Shown here piece by piece: positions 12,040 to 22,952 of a stretch of 64,000 bases of DNA. Position numbers and translations under genes: made by a program. The notes under the pieces are model-generated. The model was not told the origin of the DNA and did no database searches. It was given only the letters and a program-made list of their open reading frames with translations. Origin of the DNA: Elymus sibiricus (taxonomy: Eukaryota; Streptophyta; Magnoliopsida; Poales; Poaceae). Every line of letters starts with the position of its first letter. Within the stretch, counting starts at the first letter, position 1. Location: NCBI GenBank assembly GCA_039707655.1, contig CM077672.1, positions 354,188,031 to 354,252,030 on the forward strand, read 5' to 3'.

Positions 12040-12714
12040 ATGTGCGTTGACGGAGGCGCATCTTTGCACTCCTCTCACCGCCAACTCAAACAGTGGGCCC
12101 GTGAGGTTAACGCGGCAGAACTAGCAATGGGCTCTCAAAAGCCACTCAAGTGGTCACACACGCCTATCATCTTCGATGCCGAGGACCACCCTGATCGCAT
12201 AACTGCGGTTGGGTGCTTGCCATTATTGGTCTCACCAACAATTCGCAACCTCCAAGTAACAAAGATGTTAGTTGACGGTGGGGCCAGCCTGAACTTGATC
12301 TCTCCGAAAGTTATCAAGAGGCTGCAAATCCCCGATGAGGAACTTGAGAAAACGGGCACGTTTCAGGGAGTAAACCCGGGAAGAAGCCAGCCCAAGGGAA
12401 AGATCACATTGCCGGTTACGTTTGGCGGGGAACTGAACTACAGAACCGAGAAGATTGTGTTTGACGTTGTCAAGATCCCCTTGCCGTATAATGGAATTCT
12501 TGGCCGCCCAGCCTTGGCAAAATTCATGGCAGCATCTCACTATGCTTACAACACGTTGAAGATGCCGGGGCCGATGGGTGTCATTTCCATCAACTCTGAC
12601 AAGAAAGATGCATTCATTTGTGTCGACAAGATGTATAGGGACGCGGTTGTAGTAGAGGCCGCCAAGGCACCAGCTCCTGCCAAGAAGAAAGAAAAGAGGA
12701 ACTCCGGCAAGGCC
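12040..12714 (+). pseudogene. Element B aspartic protease region, cut by element C
   Basis: Retroviral-type aspartic protease processes the gag-pol polyprotein. The active-site loop is KMLVDGGASLN (D at about residue 78), and the second conserved region LPYNGILGRPAL lies around residues 150-161; both are intact. The frame stops because element C begins with TGA exactly after the TSD AGGCC (12710-12714). After C the same frame resumes at 19323 and runs to a TAG at 19500-19502. Gag lies just upstream, with 15 bp between stop and the next ATG, so a frameshift or readthrough arrangement was probably the original state. Confidence 0.85.
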
Positions 12715-13303
12715 TGATGGGGATATGTACCTAGGGTAGGGTCATAGGCCTGACCTACATACCCCGCCTAAGGACACTGCCCCAGAAAGCTTAAGGACAA
12801 CAAGGAAGTCTCCGACTAAATTCACCAAGACATACAAGTCACTCGACAATATCCACTCGGAGATTACCTTTCACTCGACGGTTATCTTTCACTCGGAAGA
12901 ACAGGGAGACAGTCGACCGCAGAAGACCAGAAGTCACCCCAGGGAGGCTAATGGACAGGCGTTCTTCTGTATCATAAGTAGCATTTATTGCATACGTTAC
13001 CAGTAACGTTCACCTTTATAGCCACGATCTGACCCTTAAACGCCGGACACTTATGAGGGGCAGCGCACTCTATATAAGCCACCCCTCCCCTCTGGCGTAA
13101 GGGTTGGTTCGCACCCTCTGTAAGGATATTCATATTCCACTCGACAGATAAACAAAGCCTCTCCGGAGCACGAGACGTAGGGCTGTTATCTCCACCGTGA
13201 GAGGCCCGAACTCGCTAAAACCACCGTGTCACCCATATGCATCTCGTTAGATCATGCTCCTTTACCCTACCCCCTTCGTACTGTCGGAATCGCTCCCACG
13301 ACA
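12715..13303 (+). repeat. Left LTR of C
   Basis: 589 bp with TATATAA at 13071-13077. The inner part (CGAACTCGCTAAAACC onward) is the likely R/U5 region. Ends in CGACA, followed one base later by the PBS. Confidence 0.93.
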
Positions 13304-13305
13304 GT

Positions 13306-13323
13306 TGGCGCCCACCGTGGGGC
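13306..13323 (+). promoter_or_regulatory. Primer binding site of C
   Basis: TGGCGCCCACCGTGGGGC, two bases after the left LTR. It differs from B's PBS, so A, B and C belong to different families. tRNA species not assigned. Confidence 0.8.
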
Positions 13324-15095
13324 GTGGCGTCTATCGAGCCATGATGCATATGGTTTTTTCTTCAATCGCCGGCAACAGACTAATTTCTGCAGGCAACCCA
13401 AGCTTTCTTGGGATGATCTCCCGAGATCAAACAATCACCGCTACCAATTTTGACTATTGGAGTCCCGGCCATCACACAAAATACTACTCATCATACAAAA
13501 GGATCAGGGAGTTGCTCATCTCAATTTGCCCTCTTTACAATCAAACATTGCAATGATCTAACTATGGTTTGTTCTTTTTCTGTATGCACACGAGCTCATA
13601 CAAAAGGACGCCTCCCTTTTTTCCGATTGGTGGCTCGGCTCCCAGACGATGAAGCGTCATCGTCCGCCCGTCATCATCTCGCATACTCATCGGCGACGCC
13701 GTTGCCAAGCGCCCACACACGCACAGCCGCTAACGCTCGGCCTGGTTCCCCGGCCGGTTGAACACGTCGACCGGTGGTCCAGTCGACCTGGCTCCTCAGG
13801 CGACAAGGCCCGGCCGACGGCACTCGACCCAGCTCCGCACGCGTCGAAGCACGACTCCGACCTGTGCACAGCTCCAGCTCCCCGAGCAGTGAAACGCAAC
13901 CACCAGCACTCGCGCCGGCCTCGCCCTTGGCTGCGCCGGCCCACGACTGGACCGCGGTCAGCTGCTCGTCCTCCTCATCGCCACCTCTCGGCTGCCTTCT
14001 GGTTTTGGCCAGATCGGCCATTTCTGCAGCGGCGGAGCCCTCCTCCGGCGTCTGCACCAGGTCTCCTGTATATTTTTCACTCGGACGAGTTGAGGCACAC
14101 CACTCGGACATGCATGACGTACAGGTCCTGCTCTACGCACTTGGACGAGCGTTGGATAACTCAGCCGCCCTGCGCATCGCCACGTGGTCAGGCGCGTCAT
14201 CATCAACTTTCCCGACTCGACCATCCCGTGCATCGTTACATGGACGCGTCTACTCCACTCCGACGCCCCGCGCGTCGCCACTCCGCAGGACGCCTCTACG
14301 TCACTCGGCAGCTCCGCGCATCGCCACTCGGCAAGACACGTCGTCATCACCCGGCAGCTCCGCGCGTCGCCACTCCGCTGGATGCGTCTTCATCACTCGA
14401 CCGCCCCGCGCGTCGTCATTCAGCCAGACGCATCTACTTCACTCGATGCCCCGCGTATCACCACTCCGTGCGGCCCATCTTCATCACCCCCTCCGACGAT
14501 GGACATGCCGCGCTGGTTTCGTGTTAAATCCGCGGCAGCCGCCATGGCCGACCAGGGAGCTCTGCGCCCCACCTTCCACTTTCCTTCCAACCTTAATCCT
14601 TTTCATTTATGTCCTGCATGCAGGAGATAAATGGCCATGGGAAAACGTCTATTACATGCATGAATGGCTTTAACTCTCGCTTAATTAGCGTTAACACCAC
14701 TTGCATGCAGATTAATTCGGCGCTAGACGAGGGGAACTCCTCGCATGCATTTTGGATCATGTCTGCCTGCAAGTGATAAGGCTGCCTGCTTCCATCGGAC
14801 GGGGCAGTGCTCGTGCGCTCGTGGGCACGTCCATGCCGAACCTCACCCGACGCTCCGAGCCCAGCACTCCGCGTCGACCTGCCTAGCCGGCCCACACCGA
14901 CTGGATCGCAGCCCAGTTGTGGTGCCCTCGGACCAGCAGGTGCACTCGGATGAGGAGTCCATTCGGACGGCGCACACTCGGCTGTGAAGCCCTTGTTTCC
15001 ACTTGGCCGGTTTGCCTTTTTCTACTCGACCGGCTAACATCCAGAACATCATCGACAACAACCACGATCGCGAACCTACGGAGTCAACCGCATCT
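13324..15095 (+). other. C interior, GC-rich leader with degenerate repeats
   Basis: GC-rich and free of stops over long stretches in several frames at once, which is a composition effect, not coding evidence. From about 14260 to 14480 there are diverged copies of the 46-bp repeat (GCATCGCCACTCGGCAAGAC type). I find no protein family match in any frame. Confidence 0.6.
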
Positions 15096-17205
15096 TCATT
15101 GTTCGACAGCTCCGCGCGCCGTCACTCTACTGGACGCTCCGTCGTCACTCGGCAGCTCCACGCATCGCCATTCAGTCGGACGCTCCATCGTCACTCGGCA
15201 GCTCCGCACGCCGTCGCTCTGCTGCACGCTCCGTCGACACTCGGCAGCTCCGCGCATCGCCATTCAGTCGGACGCTCCTTCGACACTCGGCAGCTAAGTG
15301 CATCGCCATTCAGTCGGACGCTCCTTCGGCACTCGGCAGCTCCACGCATCGCCATTCAGCCGGACGCTCCTTCGACACTCGGCAGCTCCGCGCATCGCCA
15401 TTCAGTCGGACGCTCCTTCGACACTCGGCAGCTAAGCGCATCGCCATTCAGTCGGACGCTCCTTCGGCACTCGGCAGCTCCGCGCATCGCCATTCAGTCG
15501 GACGCTCCATCGACACTCGGCATCTCTGCGCATCGCCATTCAGTCGAACGATCCATCGCCACTCGGCGAGACACGCCTTCGACACTCGACTGCTCCGCGC
15601 ATCGTCATTCAGTCGGACGCTCCATCGCCACTCGGCGAGACACGCCTTCGACACTCGGCAGCTCCGTGCATCGCCTTAGACACTCGGCGAGACACGTTTT
15701 TGACACTCGACAGCTCCGCGCGCCGTCACTCTGCTGCACGCTCCGTCGTCACTCGGCAGCTCCGTGCATCGCCACTCAGTCGGACGTGTCTACTTCGCTC
15801 GACCGCCATGCGCGTCGTCAGACAGCTAAGTCATTCTTCACAGACTGCATTCAATTAATTAATTATTTATACATTACCGAGTGTCAAGTAAGTCGCACAT
15901 GACGTTCACTCGGAGGCCACGCCACCGAGTGTACCCCGGCGCTCGGTTCTTTATCTTCGCGTCGGATCCTTCACTTTCACATGTTCACTCGGATCCTTCA
16001 CTCTTTAGACTCTTGCTGGTTCCGAACCAACAAGCACCTGGCACACCCAGTGGGTGTCTATGGGTGTTATTTACACAAATTATTTCAGCAAAGATCAAGT
16101 TACTTTGATAAATTTTTATACACAGGTTATGCGATCACTCGGCGCATCTGTGCGCCATCTTCGTCGCTACTCAGGCTCAGTCGCCGCAACGATCATTCGT
16201 GTGTTTCCACTTGTTCGGATGCCTCCTCGATGACGCGCCGTCACTCTACTGGACGCGTCGTCATCACTCGGCAGCTCCACGCATCGCCATTCAGTCGGAC
16301 GCTCCTTCGACACTCGGCAGCTCCGCGCATCGCCATTCAGTCGGACGCTCCTTCGACACTAGGCAGCTCAGCGCATCGCCACTCAGCCGGACGCTCCATC
16401 GTCACTCGGCAGCCCCGCGCGCCATCACTCGGCGGGACGTGTCGTCATCACTCGGCAGCTCCGCGCATCGCCACTCGGCGAGACACGTCTTCGTCACTTG
16501 GCACCTCCGCGCATCGCCATTCAGGCGGACGCTCCGTCGTTACTCGGCAGCTCCGCACGCCGTCACTCTACTGGACGCGTCGTCATCACTCGGCAACTCC
16601 GCCCATCGCCATTCAGTCGGACGCTCCTTCGACACTCGGCAGCTCCGCGCATCGCCATTCAGTCGGACGCTCCTTCGACACTCGGCAGCTCGGCGCATCG
16701 CCATTCAGTCGGACGCTCCTTCGACACTCGGCATCTCAGCGCATCGCCACTCAGCCGGACGCTCCATCGTCACTCGGCAGCTCCGCGCGCCGTCACTCTA
16801 CTGGACGCGTCATCATCACTCGGCAGCTCCGCGCATCGCCATTCAGTCGGACGCTCCTTCGACACTCGGCAGCTCCGCGCATCGCCATCCAGTCGGACGC
16901 TCCTTCGACACTCGGCAGCTCAGCGCATCGCCACTCAGCCGGACGCTCCATCGTCACTCGGCAGTCCCGCGCGCCATCACTCGGCGGGACGTGTCGTCAT
17001 CACTCGGCAGCTCCACGCATCGCCACTCGGCGAGACACATCTTCGTCATTTGGCACCTCCGCGCATCGCCACTCAGCCGGACGTTCCATCGTCACTTGGC
17101 ACCCCCGCGCACCGTCACTCGGCGGGACGCGTCGTCATCACTCGGCAGCTCCGCGCATCGCCACTCCGTGTGGCACGTCTTCATCATCGGCCGCCCCGCG
17201 CGCCA
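15096..17205 (+). repeat. 46-bp tandem array in C
   Basis: Units of 46 bp contain CACTCGGCAGCTCCGCGCAT and CGCCATTCAGTCGGACGCTC. The period was measured between successive TCGGCAGC words (15241 and 15287). Two blocks (about 15096-15820 and 16130-17205) are separated by about 300 bp of AT-richer spacer. Variants replace CAGTCGGACGCTC with CTACTGGACGCGTC or CGGCGAGACACGTC. Because 46 is not a multiple of 3 and the unit has no stop in any forward frame, long ORFs appear in all three frames, each repeating every 46 residues. No protein is inferred. Confidence 0.9.
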
Positions 17206-18130
17206 TCGCTCAACTTAGCTGCGATTCCGTATCGCCTAAGTCAAAAACTGCTCCGAGTGAGGACATCATCCACACTCGGGGGCTTAGCTGTGATTCCGTA
17301 TCACCTAAGCTAAAAACCACTCCGAGTAAGGACATCATCCACACTCGGGGGCTTAGCTGCGATTCCGTATTGCCTAAGTTAAAATCCACTCCGAGTGAGG
17401 ACATCATCCACACTCGGGGGCTTAGCTGCGATTCCGTATCGCCTAAGTTAAAAACCACTCCGAGTGAGGACATCATCCACACTCGGGGGCTTAGCTGCGA
17501 TTCCGTATCGCCTAAGTTAAAATCCACTCCGAGTGAGGACATCATCCACACTCGGGGGCTTAGCTGTGATTCCGTATCACCTAAGCTAAAAACCACTCCG
17601 AGTGAGGACATCATCCACACTCGGGGGCTTAGCTGCGATTCCGTATCGCCTAAGTTAAAAACCACTCCGAGTGAGGACATCATCCACACTCGGGGGCTTA
17701 GCTGCGATTCCGTATCGCCTAAGTTAAAAACCACTCCGAGTGAGGACATCATCCACACTCGGGGGCTTAGCTGTGATTCCGTATCCCCTAAGTTAAAAAC
17801 CACTCCGAGTGAGGACATCATCCACACTCGGGGGCTTAGCTGCGATTCCGTATCGCCTAAGTTAAAAACCACTCCGAGTGAGGACATCATCCACACTCGG
17901 GGGCTTAGCTGTGATTCCGTATCCCCTAAGTTAAAAACCATTCCGAGTGAGGACATCATCCACACTCGGGGGCTTAGCTGCGATTCCGTATCGCCTAAGT
18001 TGAAAACTCTTCCGAGTGACGAGCGCTTCTCTCACTCGGGGGCTTAGCCGCGAACAAGTTTTCGTCTAAGTTAAGAACCCTGCCGAGTGAATAGCATCCC
18101 ATTCACTCGGAAACTTAGCTGCGAACCCGT
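17206..18130 (+). repeat. 69-bp tandem array in C, each unit a potential stem-loop
   Basis: Twelve units of 69 bp plus two diverged ones near the 3' end. Each carries CACTCGGGGGCTTAG, like the element's polypurine tract, followed by a stem-loop: CTTAG, CT, GCGAT, loop TCCGT, ATCGC, C, TAAG. Units 2 and 6 have GTGAT with ATCAC, a two-sided change that keeps pairing. Unit 3 has GCGAT with ATTGC (G-U pair). Units 9 and 11 break the pair. The two diverged units use CGAA with TTCG. Since 69 is a multiple of 3 one frame also reads a 23-residue repeat, and its antisense frame is open too; I regard RNA structure as the better explanation. Confidence 0.88.
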
Positions 18131-18159
18131 CTTCGTCTCAGTTAAAAACATTGTCTCTA

Positions 18160-18420
18160 CCAGACCCCCGCCGATGCAAGCACTCGACGGCGGTCTCGGG
18201 GACTACACCCAGTGGGTGCACTCAGCGTGCCCCCACTGGACCTACTATCACTCGACCAGGTCCAGCCTGTCGAATGATAAGCGACTAGCAAAGCAAATCT
18301 AAGACCCCTGCCGATGTCACCGCCATTCGACAGTGGTCTCGGGGACTACACCCAGTGGGTGCACTCGGCGTGCCCCCACTGGACCAAAAACCACTCGACC
18401 AAGACCCGATCTACTCGAGG
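18160..18420 (+). repeat. Two tandem copies of an about 140-bp hairpin unit in C
   Basis: Copies at about 18162-18260 and 18302-18400 share CGGTCTCGGGGACTACACCC or a close variant. Each contains the inverted repeat CCAGTGGG...CCCACTGG around an inner GCAC...GTGC. A related CCCAGTGGGTG word occurs at about 16047 and 18451. Noncoding. Confidence 0.75.
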
Positions 18421-18727
18421 AAAAACCAGCAAGTACGCATCTGAAGAAAACACCCAGTGGGTGTAAAGTCAAGATGGACAGGAATACAATCGGAAATGAA
18501 CTTACGAACAATCGGAAATGAACTTACAATAGCACTTACTTGGACCGGATTTTGCGTTGAAGTTCACTCAGATATATTTCAAGACAGAATCGATCAGGAT
18601 GATTGACAAAGGTTCCAATCGACACAGATTTCAGTGAAGCCCTAAAATGCACTCGGAATTGTTGTGTCTTATTAGAACCTGCGTCGATTCCTTTTTACAC
18701 TCGAACCCCGATCCATTCGGGGGCTAA

Positions 18728-19317
18728 TGATGGGGATATGTACCTAGGGTAGGGTCATAGGCCTGACCTACATACCCCGCCTAAGGACACTGCCCCAGAA
18801 AGCTTAAGGACAACAAGGAAGTCTCCGACTGAAATCACCAAGACATACAAGTCACTCGACAATATCCACTCGGAGATTACCTTTCACTCGACGGTTATCT
18901 TTCACTCGGAAGAACCGGGAGACAGTCGACCGCAGAAGACCAGAAGTCACTCCAGGAAGGCTAATGGACAGGCGTTCGTCTGTATCATAAGTAGCATTTA
19001 TTGCATACGTTACCAGTAACATTCACCTTTATAGCCACGATCTGACCCTTAAACGCCGGACACTTATGAGGGGCAGCGCACTCTATATAAGCCACCCCTC
19101 CCCCTCTGGCATAAGGGTTGGTTCGCACCCTCTGTAAGGATATTCATATTCCACTCGACAGATAAACAAAGCCTCTCCGGAGCACGAGACGTAGGGCTGT
19201 TATCTCCACCGTGAGAGGCCCGAACTCGCTAAAACCACCGTGTCACCCATATGCATCTCGTTAGATCATGCTCCTTTACCCTACCCCCTTCGTACTGTCG
19301 GAATCGCTCCCACGACA
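18728..19317 (+). repeat. Right LTR of C
   Basis: 590 bp, TATATAA at 19084-19090, preceded by the polypurine tract (18714-18727) and followed by the TSD AGGCC (19318-19322). Confidence 0.93.
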
Positions 19318-20348
19318 AGGCCTCTAGCAAGGATTCCGGGAAGCGCACCTCTTTGGAGTGTTGCGCACCCGTTGAAGACTTGCCGGAGTGTTCTACCGGT
19401 AAGAAGTCCAAAGCCACTGCACCGGCAACTAAGAAGGTACCAGCGAAGGAGGACGGTGCTGACGGTACCTTCACCATCAGTGCCACCCTTGACAGCAAAT
19501 AGGAAAGCGCGCTCGTTGCCTTCCTGCGGGCGAATGTCGATGTGTTTGCATGGCAACCATATGACATCCCCGGCGTTCCCAGGAAGGTAATCGAGCACCA
19601 CCTTTCTGTTTGTCCCCGCACTCGGCCCGTCAAGCAAAAAGTCCGGAAGCAAGATTTGGAGCGGCAGCAATTCATTGCTGAGGAAATCAAGAAACTTGAA
19701 GCAGCAGGCCTGGTCAGAGGAGTGCTACATCCCACTTGGTTGGCAAATCCAGTGGTGGTGTGCAAGGCTAACAGGAAGTGGAGACTTTGTATTGACTATA
19801 CCGATGTCAACAAAGCTTGTCCGAAGGATCATTTCCCCTTGCCGCGCATCGACCAAATTGTAGACTCTACCTCTGGCTGTGACCTGCTCTCCTTCCTTGA
19901 TGCATACTCTGGGTACCACCAGATATTCATGGCCAAGGAGGATGAAGAGAAAACCGCATTCATTACTCCATGTGGCACGTATTGCTTCGTGCGGATGCCT
20001 TTCGGATTAAAGAGCGCTGGTTCAACATTTGCAAGAGCAGTCCAGATCGGTTTTGAGCCCCAGCTGCATAGAAATGTGGAAGCATACATGGATGATATAG
20101 TGGTCAAGACCAAGGACAAGTCAACCCTCATTCAAGATTTGGAAGAAACAATTGCAAACTTGCGCAAAATCAACCTGAAGCTCAATCCCGAGAAGTGTGT
20201 GTTTGGAGTCCCATCCGGCAAGCTTCTCGGGTTCTTTGTATCTCAATGAGGAATTGAAGCAAATCCCAACAAGATCAAAGCAATTGAGCAGATTCGGGCA
20301 CCTAAAAGCATCAAGGATGTACGGCATCTTGCCGGTTGTGTCGCTGCC
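19318..20348 (+). pseudogene. Element B reverse transcriptase (decayed)
   Basis: Copies element RNA into cDNA. After C, pol resumes with a Lys/Ala-rich linker up to TAG at 19500-19502. The open block 19542-20249 holds the RT core: WLANPVVVCKANRKWRLCIDY, the first catalytic Asp in LLSFLDAYSGYHQ (residue 120 of the block), RMPFGLKSAGSTFAR, and the catalytic YMDD box (residues 182-185). A TGA at 20247-20249 stands where the family normally has Arg (CGA to TGA change), and the thumb follows in the same frame to about 20348. All catalytic residues are present, but two stops make the product non-functional. Confidence 0.88.
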
Positions 20349-21980
20349 TTGAGTAGGTTCATTTCAAGATCAGCTGAGCGCGCCTTGCCGTTTTTCAAGA
20401 TTTTGAAAAAGGCGGGTGCGATGAAATGGACTCCGGAAGTGGAGGCCACGCTGCAGGACTTGAAAAGGTACCTCTCCTCTGCGCCAGCACTAGTTGCACC
20501 TAGACCGCAAGAGCCGTTGCTGCTATACTTAGCGGCAATGAATCAAGTGGCTAGTGCTGCATTAGTGGCGCAGAGAGAGCTCTATGATGAAGAAGCGGCC
20601 ACGACAAGCCCGTCCAGTGACAAGCCGGAATCTTCTCCGGCAAGGTCTGGTGCCGACAAGTCAAAAACAGTGCAAGCAAACGAAGTTGATCAACAAACAT
20701 TGCCGAAGAAGAAGGTGGTGCAGCGACCTCCCTTCTGCAGGGGGCTAGATCAAGATACTCTGGGGGTGCAAAAGTTGCTCGTTGGCCTCCTTATAGCCTC
20801 GAGAAAGTTGCGTCACTACTTCCAAGCACACGAGATCACCGTCGTCACTCGTTTTCCATTGCAGCGCATCTTGAGGAATCCAGAGGCAGCCGACAGGATA
20901 GTAGAGTGGGCGTTGGAACTGTCAAGCTTTGCACTCAAATTCGAGAGCACTTCAACCATCCAGAGCAGAGCCTTGGCAGAGTTCATTGCTGAATGGACGC
21001 CAACGCAAGACGAAGAAATCCAAGAAACAGCTCTCCCCGGCAAGGAAACATCAAAAGAATGGATCATGTACTTTGACGGTGCCTTCTCGCTGCAAGGCGC
21101 CGGTGCCAGAGTGCTGCTTGTCGCACCCACCGGAGAACACCTCAAGTACGTGATTCAAATGCATTTTCCCAGGGAGCAAGCTACAAACAACACTGCTGAG
21201 TATGAAGAGCTCCTTGCCGGTCTTAGGATCGCAGTGGACCTTGGAATAAAAAAATTGATTATCCGTGGTGACTCGCAGCTCGTTGTGAAGCAAGTGAACA
21301 AAGATTACCAGAGCCCGTTGATGGAAGCGTATGTGGAAGAGGTGAGGAAATTGGAAGAGCACTTTGACGGCTTGCAAGCAGAGCACATTCCTCGTACAGA
21401 AAACAGCATCGCTGATAGCTTGTCAAAATGTGCCGCGCAAAAGCTTCCCGTGGAACCGGGAACCTTTGTGCTCCATTTGAATCAGCCCACGGTCACCCCA
21501 TCAACGCAGGCCAATAAAAGAAGAAAGTTGAATACCGGCAAGTATTTTCCGGCAGAACTCCCGAAGGCTGCCGGCGAAGGTGTTGCCGGGGACAACGACA
21601 CGATCGCCGGTGAGCAGCCGCTTAGCGCAGAACCACAGGTTCTTGCCGCAGAAGCAAGCACTCCCGCGGCCGAAGAGATGGCTTTGGTCCTTGTCGTCGA
21701 GCCACAGGCTCCGGCATGGGCACAGCGGATAGTCCATTTCCTTCAAACAGGAGAACTTCCTGATGAGCAAGAAGAAGCTGAGAAAGTAGCCCGCCAGTCA
21801 AGTATGTATCAGTTTGTGGATGACACTCTGTACAGAAAGCGACCAAACGGTGTGAAATCGAAGTGCATCTGCCGGGAAGACGGACTAAAGCTGTTGGCAG
21901 AGATACATGGAGGCATATGTGGCTCTCACATAGGATCAAGAGCACTTGCCGGCAAGGCATTCCGGCAAGGCTTCTATTAG
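20349..21980 (+). pseudogene. Element B RNase H region with second RNase H-like domain, and integrase start
   Basis: The first part matches the usual Gypsy RNase H/connection region (ALPFFKILKKAG, LLLYLAAMNQVASAALV, TRFPLQRILRNPEAADR). A second RNase H-like domain begins at residue 240 (21066) with MYFDGAF, then ATNNTAEYEELLAGL, IIRGDSQLVVKQV and ENSIADSLS; these supply the Asp, Glu and Asp residues of the RNase H site. Two RNase H domains in tandem are a known mark of the Tat/Ogre lineage. After a variable linker the integrase N-terminal zinc region starts (HGGICGSHIGSRALAGKA). The block ends at a TAG (21978-21980), most simply a TGG to TAG change in the conserved FYWP motif. Confidence 0.85.
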
Positions 21981-22952
21981 CCCACCGCCCTCCAGGATGC
22001 AACTGAGCTAGTAACCAAGTGTGAAGCATGCCAGTTCCATTCAAAAAACATACATCAGCCAGCTCAAGCTCTCCAAACAATCCCCCTCTCCTGGCCCTTT
22101 TCGGTCTGGGGGCTCGACATCTTGGGCCCTTTCCCCCGTGCTGCCGGGGGCTTTGAGTTCTTGTACATCGCAATCGACAAGTTCACAAAGTGGCCTGAAG
22201 TGGAGCCAGTGAGAAAGGTGACCGCGCAATCAGCCGTCAAGTTCTTCAAAGGATTAGTTTGCCATTTTGGGGTTCCTAATAGAATCATCACCAACAACGG
22301 CACACAATTCACGAGCCGCACCTTCATGTAGTATATCCAAGACCTTGGCAGCAAAATCTGTTTTGCGTCTGTTGCTCACCCGAGAAGCAACGGCGAAGCA
22401 GAAAGGATGAATGCTGAAGTGCTGCGTGGCCTCAAGACAAGAACTTTCGACAGGCTGCGCAAGTATGGAAAGCTCTAGATTGATGAAGTGCCGGTGGTTC
22501 TTTGGTCACTCAGGACGACACCAAATCGAGCTACCGGCCAGACACCCTTCTCCCTAGTCTATGGTGCAGAAGCGGTGCTCCCCACGGAACTCAAATATGG
22601 GTCACCTCGAGTGCTCGCTTATGATGAAGCTGAGCAAGAGCAGTTGCGGCAAGTCGACGCATTGCTCCTTGAGGAAGATAGTCTTCGGGCGGCTGTGCGA
22701 GCTGCACGCTACCAGCAAGCCTTGCGCCGCTACCATAGCCGCAAAGTGCATGCCCGAAGCCTTGAGGAAGGCGACCTTGTTCTTCGGCGCGCTCAGTCCG
22801 CCAAAGGATCAAACAAGTTGACGCCGAAGTGGGAAGGCCCTTATTGGGTAGTACGAGTCACCAGACCTGGCGCGGTCCGTCTGGAGACCGAAGATGGCAC
22901 CCCGGTGCAGAATTCATGGAATATTGAGCATCTTCACAAGTACTACCCGTAA
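21981..22952 (+). pseudogene. Element B integrase (decayed, one catalytic Asp lost)
   Basis: Follows the TAG at 21978. The zinc-module cysteines (CEACQFHS) and the first catalytic Asp (VWGLDILGPFP) are present. The second site reads ITNNGTQF where the family has Asp, a G to A change giving Asn. The catalytic Glu is kept in NGEAERMN. Stops lie at 22329-22331 and 22476-22478. The C-terminal part 22488-22952 is open and shows PFSLVYGAEAVLP, the KWEGPYWVVRV GPY/F-type motif and a YYP end. With three stops in the integrase region and a lost metal ligand this copy cannot integrate. Confidence 0.88.

Larger units (their letters stand above)
12715..19317 (+). mobile_element. Element C: non-autonomous LTR retrotransposon built from tandem hairpin repeats
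   Basis: LTRs of 589 bp (12715-13303) and 590 bp (18728-19317) start TGATGGGGATATG and end CACGACA. The TSD AGGCC (12710-12714 and 19318-19322) is perfect. The PBS follows the left LTR and the polypurine tract CATTCGGGGGCTAA precedes the right one. Total 6603 bp. I see about 10-12 differences between the LTRs (near 2%), so C is probably younger than A. The interior has no gag or pol motif and is dominated by 46-bp and 69-bp tandem repeats. Insertion split B's pol. Confidence 0.94.

Noticed and set aside
11203..12084. 293-codon minus-strand frame opposite B gag
   Set aside because: Composition shadow of the Lys/Glu-rich gag; no start context, promoter or domain, unlike the antisense gene at 23801-24469.
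13649..14673. Two overlapping forward ORFs of about 290 codons in C
   Set aside because: GC-rich sequence open in several frames on both strands, with Arg/Ser/Pro/His-rich translations and no domain.
17210..17965. 251-codon antisense frame with a perfect 23-residue repeat
   Set aside because: Shadow of the 69-bp array; the opposite strand is open as well, and hairpin conservation explains the sequence better.
15981..18047. 688-codon open frame in element C
   Set aside because: Produced by tandem repeats with no stops in several frames; it changes from one repeat class to another and has no protein family features.
17206..18130. CRISPR-like look of the 69-bp array
   Set aside because: There are no unique spacers: the whole 69-bp unit is repeated, inside a plant LTR element.
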